Source: Geitlerinema sp. PCC 7407
Lineage (GTDB): Bacteria; Cyanobacteriota; Cyanobacteriia; PCC-7407
Length of the DNA stretch: 64,000 bases
Assembly: GCF_000317045.1 (NCBI RefSeq)
Contig: NC_019703.1
Coordinates: 2,220,501-2,284,500, forward strand
Direction: 5' to 3'
Part shown: positions 56,191 to 64,000 of the stretch, piece by piece
How positions within the stretch are numbered: the first letter of the stretch is position 1
How the letters are laid out: every line of letters begins with the position of its first letter
The notes under the pieces: generated by a model
The model's database searches: none
What the model was told of the DNA's origin: nothing
What the model saw: only the letters and a program-made list of their open reading frames with translations
Program-made: the position numbers and the translations under genes

Positions 56191-57576
56191 GTGGGTACTG
56201 TGGATTTTTATCGATCAAACTTAGGTTTTAAAGGTCTTTTGAGTTTGGTTATTAATTCAATGCCTACTTTTTCAAACCTGCTCCTCATTCAGCCTGATCT
56301 GTTGAATATCAAGCCTATGATGAGTGAAGATGCATCCGTCGAAGAGCTCGATGGAGAACTTCGAAAAATCGCCGAGGACGTGTTGAACGCGGCGCAATAT
56401 TCCATCACGGCGATCGCCGCAGAACCGGATGCAAAAGTTCGGCCAGATACCCTAGAAGCTGATTTTCAAACCGCATTTAAATCTGTGCAGCCAAGCCTGA
56501 GAACCAGCGCCACCGCCCAAGCGGTAGAGCTGGTCAAAGCGCCGGTAGCCGTGCGAAAAACCGTCTTTGGTCGCTATGGAGAGCTGCCCGCTCAGGCCGT
56601 GGTGACCGATGGATTTGCGCGCCTCAAAGATGGACTGCCACCGCTTCAAGTAGATCGGAAGCTGTTGGGTTTTCCAGAAGCGCAAATCTCGGTTCCGGTC
56701 TCTCAAATCACCGCCACACCAACGGGATTGCTGATTCCTCAAGCAAATTTGCCGGGTAATTTTGCAGACTTTGAGAGCGCCACTCAAGACTCCATGGCAG
56801 AAGCAGGCAAAGCAGGGGTGCTCGATCGCGATCGCTTTGCCCAAGTGTGGGGTGAAACCTACGAAGGCGATATTTTTGGGCGCATGGATGGCCCCAATGA
56901 AGACTTCGAAGGTCAAGCGACCACCGATAAATTGAGTCTTTGGATTCGCAAGATCAAATGTGAAGATGAAACCAATCCCGAGTGGTGGGGAGATGATGAA
57001 ATCGCCCTAGCCGGAGTCTCCACCGATGAAGATGGAGACGTCAAACCCATTGGTGAGCGGTTTATCGGCGGCGGTTTCAAAGATGGTCGTGAAAAAGACT
57101 ATCCCAACTGGCAGTATCACTTCTTTAGCATGCGCGAAGGCAAGCACTGGCCCAAAAAATACGGGATCACGCTGATCTTGGCAGAGAAAGATAATGGGGG
57201 TCTCTCTAGCTTCCTGAACAATCTCTGGCAACGCGTTCGAGACCAGGTAAAAGCAGCCATTGAAGCAGCCCTGACTGCGGCTGGCGGCGTGGTTGGGGGG
57301 ATCTTTGGTTCCTCAGAACTGGGAGCGGCGATCGGCAAAGCGATCGGCAAAGCAGTTGCCTGGATCGTGGACAAGCTGGTCGGCTGGCTGATCAAACTCT
57401 TCCAGGACGATATCTTCAAGCCCTTCACCGCTTGGTGCACGGTGCCTTCCTTTGGGGCGCGCTGGAACTATCCCAACGGGACTTGGGGCAACCCCTGGTC
57501 ACCCATTAACACGGTGCGTTTCCACGGCTTTGGCGGACGCTATCGCGTGGACTATCAGTGGTATATCTCTGCGTAG
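56191..57576 (+). CDS. Unknown protein with glycine-rich hydrophobic segment, protease-linked
   Basis: The product has 461 residues from GTG 56191; ATGs at 56260 or 56317 would give 438 or 419, and none has a clear ribosome site. I do not recognise the family. The N-terminal half is acidic and helical with repeated AKVRPDTLEADFQTAFK-type amphipathic stretches. The middle has aromatic-rich strands (DKLSLWIRKIKC, YPNWQYHFFSMREGKHWPKKYGITLILAEK). Then comes a helical, glycine-zipper segment (ALTAAGGVVGGIFGSSELGA, AIGKAIGKAVAWIVDKLVGW) like those of pore-forming or colicin-type proteins, and a strand-rich WNYPNGTWGNPW end. Two subtilase genes follow in the same direction, so it may be their substrate. 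Confidence 0.55.
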   Translation: MGTVDFYRSNLGFKGLLSLVINSMPTFSNLLLIQPDLLNIKPMMSEDASVEELDGELRKIAEDVLNAAQYSITAIAAEPDAKVRPDTLEADFQTAFKSVQPSLRTSATAQAVELVKAPVAVRKTVFGRYGELPAQAVVTDGFARLKDGLPPLQVDRKLLGFPEAQISVPVSQITATPTGLLIPQANLPGNFADFESATQDSMAEAGKAGVLDRDRFAQVWGETYEGDIFGRMDGPNEDFEGQATTDKLSLWIRKIKCEDETNPEWWGDDEIALAGVSTDEDGDVKPIGERFIGGGFKDGREKDYPNWQYHFFSMREGKHWPKKYGITLILAEKDNGGLSSFLNNLWQRVRDQVKAAIEAALTAAGGVVGGIFGSSELGAAIGKAIGKAVAWIVDKLVGWLIKLFQDDIFKPFTAWCTVPSFGARWNYPNGTWGNPWSPINTVRFHGFGGRYRVDYQWYISA

Positions 57577-57613
57577 TGATATCTAGGCCGATCGCTTCTG
57601 CGATCTAGAGATA

Positions 57614-57644
57614 GTGGGGGAGCACACGCCTTTGTGCTCCCCAC
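57614..57644 (+). terminator. Strong hairpin between unknown gene and first subtilase
   Basis: GTGGGGGAGCACA (57614-57626) pairs with TGTGCTCCCCAC (57633-57644) with one bulged G and a 6-base loop. It lies 38 bp past the stop of the unknown gene. No T-run follows, so it may slow or partly end transcription, or set the ratio of unknown protein to proteases. It also occupies a false GTG start of the protease frame. Confidence 0.65.
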
Positions 57645-57682
57645 CCCATTTCCCCAAACTCTCTCTTCAAAGGTCTTGTCCT

Positions 57683-58471
57683 GTGAATATTTCCAGCTTT
57701 TCATCGATCGCGCATGAATTCGTTGATCCGGCCTGCCACCTTGCCGCTTTGTTGCAGTCTTTTGGGAGGCAGAGAGAAGACTCTCGGCTGGTCCGCTGGT
57801 CTCCCCGGTTGGCGGGAGGAACGGGGGCAGGGGTGCGGGTGGCGCTGCTCGATAGCGGCCTGGATCGAGAACATCCTGGGTTGAGGAATGCTCGGGTGAT
57901 CGCCGAGGATTTCACGGGTCAGGGCAGCTTGGCCGATGGGACAGGCCACGGGAGCCAAATGGCGGCGCTGCTGGTGGGCCAAGGGTTAGAGGCGTCTGGC
58001 GGATTGGCTCCGGAGGCAACGCTGCTGTTTGGTAAGGTTCTCCGGGCTTCGCTTTCTGCCAAAACTGAAGACTACATTGCCCGAGGGATTCGCTGGGCGG
58101 TGCAGCAGCGGGCCGATATTTTGGTGTTGCCTTTGGGGCGATCGCGCGCTTCTCGGGTGATCTATCAGGCGCTTCAGCGGGCGATCGCCGCAGGAGTCCA
58201 GATCTTTGCGGCGGCAGGCAATGGGGGACCTCAGCGGATCCTGTTTCCGGCCAGCCTTCCGGGGGTCGTCGCGGTGACCGGTGCCAATCTGGCAGGAGAG
58301 ATCTTGCCGGAGTGCGCTGCTGTGGAGACGGTGGACGCGATCGCCCTGGGAGATGTCCCCGCCCCCGGGGGAATGGGGCCTGGGGCTCGGCTTGTGGGCT
58401 CTTCGCCTGCGACGGTCCTGGCAGCAGCGATCGCAGCCTTAGAGCTCTCTCTTTACCGGTCTTCTCCATGA
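57683..58471 (+). CDS. Subtilase-type (S8) serine peptidase, compact
   Basis: The product has 262 residues from GTG 57683, past the intergenic hairpin; the frame opening at 57614 lies in that hairpin. The core fold is complete: D57 in VALLDSGLDREHPG, H89 in GTGHGSQMAALL, oxyanion N180 in AAAGNGGPQ and S241 in VGSSPATVLAAA. The serine motif is GSSPAT rather than GTSMAT, an unusual change in the invariant triplet that could alter activity. No signal peptide is seen, so the enzyme may act in the cytoplasm. The stop overlaps the ATG of the next subtilase (ATGA), showing translational coupling. Confidence 0.85.
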   Translation: MNISSFSSIAHEFVDPACHLAALLQSFGRQREDSRLVRWSPRLAGGTGAGVRVALLDSGLDREHPGLRNARVIAEDFTGQGSLADGTGHGSQMAALLVGQGLEASGGLAPEATLLFGKVLRASLSAKTEDYIARGIRWAVQQRADILVLPLGRSRASRVIYQALQRAIAAGVQIFAAAGNGGPQRILFPASLPGVVAVTGANLAGEILPECAAVETVDAIALGDVPAPGGMGPGARLVGSSPATVLAAAIAALELSLYRSSP

Positions 58472-60594
58472 ACCTATCTTTGGTAACCCTAGAAACGAGG
58501 CTGAGCTTTGTGCTGGGCCTTGAGCCTGCGATCGCCCAGCGCATCATCGCGCGACAGGCCACGCTGACGGATCTGCTGATGGCCCAGACCCAGAGCCATC
58601 TGGCCCTAGAGGTGATTTTTCAGATCTTTCTGCAACCCGAAAAAGTTTTAGACCAACGCTTAAACCCTAATTCTTTAACAGAGGCCCAGTTGCGTCAGTT
58701 GCCGGGGCTCGGGGACAGCGCAAGACAAGCCATACAGGAAAGTCGCCCCTTTTTCTCGCTGACAGAAGTGGAAATCGCGACGCAGCTTCCCCAGGTGCTG
58801 CTCCAGGAGCTGCTGGAGCTGCCGACCTATCAGTGGCTCGACAAGCCCCAGGGCACTCGCTCCACAGTGCGCCCCGTGTCTGGGGTCTACACGGCGATCG
58901 CCGATTCGGATGAGTTTGAGGCGGTTCCCGAAGCGGCCCAGGCGGGCTTTGCAACGACGACTATCCACCAGGATCGCCAGCGCATTCTGGTTTTGGAGGC
59001 GAGCGACTTCGAGGCCCCAGCGGTCGATCCCCACCGGCTCAAGCAGTCCCTGGCGGGGCGGATTTGTCCGGCGCTGCGAGACGCCCAGGGCATGATCCGC
59101 TATCTGGTGCCCCTCTCGGTCGATCTGTGGTTTCGGCCAGAGACACCGCGCGATCGCGTGGAGGCGATCCTGGCGGCTCTCCAGTTGCGCCTCGTGGAGC
59201 CGGTCACGGAGACCTTGGCAGCCATGGGATATTATCGGGCGGTCATTCCCGGCTGTCCCGTCGATACCGATCCCCTCAGAGCGGTGCTGGAGGTGGTGCA
59301 GCTGGCCGGACAGTATGAAGAAATTCGCTTTGCGGAGCCGGAGCAAATCGGCCTGAATGACTTTGGGCCGGATACGACGCATCTGGCGGGGAGGGAGAGT
59401 GACTTTGAGGCGGTGGGACGCTACTGGAATCATGACGTCATTCAGCTAGGGGCGGCCCATCAGCTCACCCAGGGATCAGACAAAGTGACGATTTTTGTGA
59501 TTGACAGCGGGGTAGATACAGAGCATCCGGCGATCGCCCCAGTACTGCGCCCCGACTGGCAAAGGGTCGATCTCAACTTCACCTTGAGCGATCCGGAAAG
59601 TGCCCTCTCTCCCCAAGAAATCAGCGTGAGTCACGGCACCCAGGTGACGAGTGTGGCGATCGCCCAAGGCCCCGAAAATGGAGAGATCGTGCGGGGAATT
59701 GCGCCGCTGTGTCGGGTCTTGCCGATCAAGATTTCTGGCTCTATGGGGTATGGTCTGCGGGCGGCGGCGATTCGACAGGCGATCGCCCTTTTGCAACCGG
59801 GAGAGAGAGGAATTCTCAATCTCAGTTGGCGGACCAATGGAGAACATATTGGCATCCGGGAAGCGTTGCAGGAAGCCGATCGCCGGGGTTTTGCCACCGT
59901 CACATCGGCGGGCAACTACAGCGCTGGAGAACGCCAGATCGCCAATGATCTCCACTATCCCTCGGCCCACGGCTATCGCTATCCCTATCTGCGATCGCTC
60001 TGTGTGGTGGCGGCCTCTACGGTGGAAAATCGGCGCGCTAGCTATTCCTACTTTGGCTCAGAAAGTATCACTCTGGCAGCGCCGGGGGGTGAGGCCGGAT
60101 CGGCGGGTTCGGCGATCTATGTCGCGAGTCCTCGGGGCCAGCATGCCTACGTTTGGGGGACGTCTTTTGCGGCTCCCCATGTGGCGGGTCTACTGGGGCT
60201 AATGTTTGCTCGCAATCCCCAGCTTTCTGCCCCGGAGGCGATCGCCTGTCTCCAGCGCACAGCCCAGTCTCTGCCTGCCTCCGAGCCCGCCCCCCTGGGC
60301 CACGGCATCGTGAATGCCTACGCGGCGGTGATGGCGGTGCCGCTGCCTCAGGAGGTCTCGGAAAATCCGCCAGCAGAGCCACCCCAGGAGATCCATCACG
60401 CTGGCAAGATCAATCTCAATACGGCCACTGCGGAGGAGCTAGCGAAGCTATCTCTCATGAATGACTGGCGAATCGATCACCTGCTTCGCTATCGCCAGAC
60501 CCAGGGGCCTCTCCAGTCGATCTGGGATCTCCTCTATGCAGGCGCTTTTGATCTATGGACAATCCGACATCTCCAGGATCAGGTCAGTCTATAG
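58468..60594 (+). CDS. Subtilase (S8) with helix-hairpin-helix motifs at both ends
   Basis: The product has 708 residues. An N-terminal helical region contains an HhH-like motif (residues 65-92, LNPNSLTEAQLRQLPGLG). An unrecognised beta-rich part (130-330) precedes the subtilase domain (335-625), which has D346 (VIDSGVDTEHP), H389 (SHGTQ), N483 (SAGNY) and S566 (GTSFAAPHVAG). The C-terminal motif KINLNTATAEELAKL, followed by WDLLYAG, is a ComEA-type HhH (648-700). HhH motifs usually bind DNA or make protein contacts, so this mix is unusual. There is no signal peptide. It overlaps the first subtilase by 4 bp and ends 6 bp before the CRISPR array. Confidence 0.82.
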   Translation: MNLSLVTLETRLSFVLGLEPAIAQRIIARQATLTDLLMAQTQSHLALEVIFQIFLQPEKVLDQRLNPNSLTEAQLRQLPGLGDSARQAIQESRPFFSLTEVEIATQLPQVLLQELLELPTYQWLDKPQGTRSTVRPVSGVYTAIADSDEFEAVPEAAQAGFATTTIHQDRQRILVLEASDFEAPAVDPHRLKQSLAGRICPALRDAQGMIRYLVPLSVDLWFRPETPRDRVEAILAALQLRLVEPVTETLAAMGYYRAVIPGCPVDTDPLRAVLEVVQLAGQYEEIRFAEPEQIGLNDFGPDTTHLAGRESDFEAVGRYWNHDVIQLGAAHQLTQGSDKVTIFVIDSGVDTEHPAIAPVLRPDWQRVDLNFTLSDPESALSPQEISVSHGTQVTSVAIAQGPENGEIVRGIAPLCRVLPIKISGSMGYGLRAAAIRQAIALLQPGERGILNLSWRTNGEHIGIREALQEADRRGFATVTSAGNYSAGERQIANDLHYPSAHGYRYPYLRSLCVVAASTVENRRASYSYFGSESITLAAPGGEAGSAGSAIYVASPRGQHAYVWGTSFAAPHVAGLLGLMFARNPQLSAPEAIACLQRTAQSLPASEPAPLGHGIVNAYAAVMAVPLPQEVSENPPAEPPQEIHHAGKINLNTATAEELAKLSLMNDWRIDHLLRYRQTQGPLQSIWDLLYAGAFDLWTIRHLQDQVSL

Positions 60595-60600
60595 GCTGGC

Positions 60601-62306
60601 GTCTAAAGGGGCCGCATTTTGAGATTGCGGTGAGACTTGAACGTTACGGTCTGGGAGGTATCGCCGCCAGTAGCGCTTCAAAGGGGCCGCATCTTGAGAA
60701 TGCGGTGAGACCGCTGGCGTTCCAGTCAAAGTTTTTGAGTTGCTCGCTTCAAAGGGGCCGCATCTTGAGAGTGCGGTGAGAGACGCAAAAGTGGGCGAGG
60801 TGATCGTTGCCGAGGGGCAGCTTCAAAGGGGCCGCATTTTGAGATTGCGGTGAGACTCCAAGCATTTTTTGCTGTCCGAAAGCACTCTCTCGGCTTCAAA
60901 GGGGCCGCATTTTGAGATTGCGGTGAGACGGTAGCTTTGAAAGATGCCCTTGATCTGATCCTTGCTTCAAAGGGGCCGCATTTTGAGATTGCGGTGAGAC
61001 CCTAGGGTGTAGGTGGCATAGTCCACCGTGTTGATGCTTCAAAGGGGCCGCATTTTGAGATTGCGGTGAGACGGTTGGGGCTCCGCAGCTGCGGCTTCGG
61101 GTGCCACGCTTCAAAGGGGCCGCATCTTGAAAATGAGGTGAGACATCGGAGCTGCTAATGAAGACGGCGAAGGTGCCATGGCTTCAAAGGGGCCGCATCT
61201 TGAGATTGCGGTGAGACAGCATTTTAGGGTGCCATTAGCCAGTTTGGCCGCTGCTTCAAAGGGGCCGCATCTTGAGATTGCGGTGAGACAATGATCCGCT
61301 CTTCGGGGATCTCCCGATTTGGGATGCTTCAAAGGGGCCGCATCTTGAGATTGCGGTGAGACAGCTTGAATATGGGATCTGGAGCAAATGGCTAGAAGCT
61401 TCAAAGGGGCCGCATCTTGAGAATGCGGTGAGACCTCATAAGAGGGGAGGAAGGAGTTGAGGACCGTGCTTCAAAGGGGCCGCATCTTGAGAATGCGGTG
61501 AGACTGCTGGCTGCTCGGCTCGACGCACCAAGGTTGGTGCCCCTCTTCAAAGGGGCCGCATCTTGAGAATGCGGTGAGACGCAATCAATCGCGTCAGCGG
61601 GCGATCGATTTGATTTCTTCAAAGGGGCCGCATCTTGAGAATGCGGTGAGACCCTTCCAGTTGCCGTCCAAAAGTCGTGCACGCTCTCTTCAAAGGGGCC
61701 GCATCTTGAGAATGCGGTGAGACAAGCCGTCGGGCGGCCTGAGCCGTCGTCCTCGAATCTTCAAAGGGGCCGCATCTTGAGAATGCGGTGAGACCTCAGC
61801 GCTCAGCTTCACGGCACCACCCACTCATCTCTTCAAAGGGGCCGCATCTTGAGAATGCGGTGAGACGCCCAAGTCCGATAGACCCCAATCTATATCAAGT
61901 GTCTTCAAAGGGGCCGCATCTTGAGAATGCAGTGAGACGTGGTCGAAATCGGCTCCCTGCGCCGTCTCCAGGTCTTCAAAGGGGCCGCATCTTGAGAATG
62001 CGGTGAGACAACGGTTGCTGTGTTCCCGCTCGCAAAGCGGTCTGCTCCTCTTCAAAGGGGCCGCATCTTGAGAATGCGGTGAGACCGCATAGCCGATGTC
62101 GTTGTCATCGTCGTACTGGTCTTCAAAGGGGCCGCATCTTGAGAATGCGGTGAGACGTGCTGATTTTAGGCCTAATTTTAGGCAAGTCTGTTCTTCAAAG
62201 GGGCCGCATCTTGAGAATGCGGTGAGACCTACCAGGGTTCTTCCCTCTACCTGCACTGATGGCTATCCGTCTTCAAAGGGGCCGCATCTTGAGAATGCGG
62301 TGAGAC
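60601..62306 (-). CRISPR. CRISPR array, 24 repeats, type I-G-associated
   Basis: Twenty-four repeats of 36 bases begin at 60601, 60676, 60747, 60821, 60894, 60965, 61037, 61109, 61182, 61254, 61327, 61399, 61469, 61545, 61617, 61688, 61759, 61831, 61903, 61974, 62050, 62121, 62193 and 62271, with 23 unique spacers of 34-42 bases. On the plus strand the repeat runs CTTCAAAGGGGCCGCAT, TTGAGA, ATGCGGTGAGAC, with a CCGCAT/ATGCGG stem. The base before it is G in repeats 2-13 and T in repeats 14-24, so 37 bases may be the true unit. The leftmost repeat is worn (GTCTAAAGG start). Minus-strand transcription is inferred because only 6 bp separate the left end from a gene. The adjacent gene is csb2. 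Confidence 0.97.
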
Positions 62307-62535
62307 AGCGAGCGGCTGAAAAGCAGAGAGGATTTAGTTTTCAAGGTTCTGATGCGCGAATCGGTCTCAAAAAGAGCGATCGAGCAGACTGGTGGGCCTA
62401 GCATAGAGCCCGAAAGACCCCAAAAAACTTCCAGGCAACAAACCTTTGAGAAAGGGCGCGGACCTTTTGGATCGCCACAGAGCGCGATCGCCCTTCCCGT
62501 CAGGCTTTGGGCCACCAGCCTCACTCCTCTTCCTC
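62307..62535 (-). promoter_or_regulatory. Probable CRISPR leader
   Basis: The 229 bp between the last intact repeat and the csb2 stop codon lack a gene and flank the end with the newest, most uniform repeats. On the minus strand this is the upstream side of the array, where leader and promoter belong. An A/T-richer part near 62325-62350 may contain the promoter. Co-transcription with the cas operon is also possible. Confidence 0.6.
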
Positions 62536-64000
62536 CTACATCCCCCGATCCGCGCCCCCATCGACCGGCAAAAAGACCCCCAGCCCAAAGTGAGCCCCAT
62601 AGCCCAGAGCGATCGGCCCCTGGCGAGGCTCCGCAAACTCCAGCTCTAGCCAGTATCCGCACTCCGACGATCGACTCCCCTCACCCGAGTAGCGCCGCCG
62701 CCGAAACTGCTTCCAATGCAAATGCTTGGAAGGATCGTCGCTGCAAGCCTTCTTCTCATCATCAGAGAGACAGCGTACCTTGACCAGCTCCTTCCCTTGG
62801 GCATTTACATAACGCAGCCAATCCTCTTCCCCATCCTCCTTAGACTGCACTTTCTCGCAGCCCTCCAGCGACTCATCTTGGTGCAGCGACTTCAGGAGAT
62901 TCTTGAGCAGATAGAGCGCCTGGTCCTCCGGTCCCTCCCGCTGAAACGGCGTTTCGCCAATGCACTTGGGATTGTTGCGGCGATCGAACTTTGGATGACG
63001 CGGCAGCACCATCGGCGTCAGCGATCGCCAGCGACGCCCCCACCCCAGCAGCGGCGAAACCCCCGGCCCATTCGACCGGTACTCCTCCGCCCGCCCCAGC
63101 GACACCAGCACCATCTGAAAGCGATCTTGCTCCTTTTGGTTGAAATACCTCAGACGCCCCAAAGTCGCGATCGCCCGCTCCGAGAATCCCCCCGCCGCAT
63201 AGACCAGCACATGATCGATCTTGCCCTGGCGATTTGGCTCCGGCAGATACCACGCATGCTGATGTCCCTTCGCTTCCTGCTCAACCTCCTCCCCTTCCTC
63301 CGTCGTCACCCACTGGCGACCGCTAAAAACCGCCTCCGCCGATTGAGGCTGGTCACCATTGCTGAGACTCGTCAACGTCTTGTGAAAGCGATCGCCCAGG
63401 GTCAGCGCCTCCGTCAGATTGGGCAGCACACTCGACCACAGCGCAAAGCGAGCCACCGTAGGAGCAAGCGATCGCGATCGCTGAGCAGACGGGGCCAGTC
63501 GGTCCGGCTCCGCCACCGGCTCCAGACCATAGGTCACCCACCGCGCCCCCGGAATCCCGCTCCAGCCCTGGGCATAGAGATCACTCGTATCCAGCTCCAG
63601 CACCTCCAGCAGATCCGCCGGGATCTTCCACTTCGCCTTGCCCCGCTTTGGCTTCGGCATCAGCGCCAGCGCCCCCCGAAATCCCTCCAGCCCCTCCGTC
63701 GTCAGCGGAGCCAGCACCCTCACCGGCTCTCCCTGACCAGAGGACTCTGGCTCGGCCAGGGGCCGCATCTGGAATGAGACCTGCTCAGCCTCCAGCTCCT
63801 GCGACGACAGAAGCTGAATCTCGACCCAAGACTCTGCCCGCCCCAGATAGCTAATCTGGCCGCACAGACGGCGCAGCAGATTCTTTTCTTCCTCTGTGGC
63901 CTCTACCCCCGGCCACATCACCCACAGCTTGGCCTCCGACGACAGCGCTCCCCCCGGCAGCGCATAAAACGTATCCAGCACTTTAGTCGTGGTCGATTTT
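62536..64000 (-). CDS. csb2: Csb2, Cas5-Cas6 fusion of type I-G (I-U) CRISPR-Cas, 5' end outside window
   Basis: The frame runs off the right edge: six codons (KSTTTK) precede the first internal GTG at 63981, giving 487 visible residues. The opening K-VLDTFYAL is the conserved Csb2 strand after the missing N-terminus. HQHAWYLPEPNRQGKIDHVLVYAAGGF near residues 245-270 and the terminal glycine loop GPIALGYGAHFGLGVF are hallmarks of the GSU0054 family, in which Cas5 and the crRNA-processing Cas6 are one chain. It should process pre-crRNA from the adjacent array and cap the crRNA 5' handle in Cascade. Other cas genes (csb1/cas7, cas8g, cas3, cas4-cas1, cas2) are expected to the right. Confidence 0.93.
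   Translation of the reverse strand, partial: KSTTTKVLDTFYALPGGALSSEAKLWVMWPGVEATEEEKNLLRRLCGQISYLGRAESWVEIQLLSSQELEAEQVSFQMRPLAEPESSGQGEPVRVLAPLTTEGLEGFRGALALMPKPKRGKAKWKIPADLLEVLELDTSDLYAQGWSGIPGARWVTYGLEPVAEPDRLAPSAQRSRSLAPTVARFALWSSVLPNLTEALTLGDRFHKTLTSLSNGDQPQSAEAVFSGRQWVTTEEGEEVEQEAKGHQHAWYLPEPNRQGKIDHVLVYAAGGFSERAIATLGRLRYFNQKEQDRFQMVLVSLGRAEEYRSNGPGVSPLLGWGRRWRSLTPMVLPRHPKFDRRNNPKCIGETPFQREGPEDQALYLLKNLLKSLHQDESLEGCEKVQSKEDGEEDWLRYVNAQGKELVKVRCLSDDEKKACSDDPSKHLHWKQFRRRRYSGEGSRSSECGYWLELEFAEPRQGPIALGYGAHFGLGVFLPVDGGADRGM

Noticed and set aside
60896-62401. Several open frames of 70-140 codons through the CRISPR repeats on both strands, with repeated CGPFE/SRCGPFE or SSKGPHLENAVR peptides
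   Set aside because: They are translations of the 36-base repeat, whose length is a multiple of three, and have no gene-like start or composition.
62273-62662. Minus-strand frame with GGAGGAAGAGGA ahead of a GTG, running from csb2 end through the leader into the first repeat
   Set aside because: The purine-rich tract looks like a ribosome site, but the product is low-complexity and ends in repeat sequence; more likely leader DNA.
62716-63777. 353-codon plus-strand frame opposite csb2
   Set aside because: Long only because G/C-rich antisense frames lack stops; csb2 has clear family motifs on the other strand.

Overview
The window looks like chromosomal DNA from a cyanobacterium, probably filamentous or another large-genome type. 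The highly iterated palindrome GCGATCGC (HIP1) occurs throughout. The gene set also fits: an SLH/OprB-type porin of the cyanobacterial iron-uptake porin kind, a DASH cryptochrome, a WGxxGxxG surface protein and large PAS/GGDEF/EAL and hybrid kinases. I found no rRNA or tRNA genes and no intact transposase.

Layout. 1-2400: an ECF42-type sigma factor gene diverges from two DGPF/YCII genes. Two tandem ECF-type promoter elements lie between them, and a decayed second sigma gene follows. 2434-5700: a zinc-ribbon repeat nuclease, a WGxxGxxG protein, an unlisted 47-residue membrane protein and moaE. 6558-13436: a co-oriented block of three glycosyltransferases, an ABC exporter and an APH-type kinase, then a porin. 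15408-18521: a monofunctional haem catalase, an ArsR-family regulator and cysH. 19332-26195: a complete second ATP synthase operon in the order atpD-C-Q-R-B-E-F-A-G, which is the Na+-translocating N-ATPase arrangement; its c subunit carries a Na+-type ion site. 26739-32605: an unknown protein and two overlapping c-di-GMP/two-component signalling genes. 32996-38132: a small protein, an AT-rich nuclease-like gene, a LysE transporter, an SRPBCC protein, a phosphoribosyltransferase and cryptochrome DASH.

38425-52970 is an accessory region with every gene on the plus strand: a NarL-type two-component pair, RDD, thioredoxin-fold, CMD, SDR, two CPBP proteases, GPP34, SpoIIM-like, NmrA, a class A beta-lactamase, RidA and a peptidoglycan-binding protein. 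Between them lie broken gene pieces: an aldo/keto reductase tail, an SDR tail, a RidA start and a decayed duplicate gene. This points to repeated acquisition and deletion. hisA (minus strand) and a DUF2254 membrane protein follow.

56191-64000 is the most interesting end. An uncharacterised 461-residue protein with a glycine-rich hydrophobic segment is followed by two translationally coupled subtilases. The second subtilase has a helix-hairpin-helix motif at each end. It stops 6 bp before a 24-repeat CRISPR array (60601-62306), which is followed by csb2, the Cas5-Cas6 fusion of type I-G (former I-U) systems, cut by the window edge. Repeat variants fall into blocks along the array, recording its growth from the csb2 side. 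The protein-plus-two-proteases module is the best candidate here for an undescribed system; its function is not known to me.
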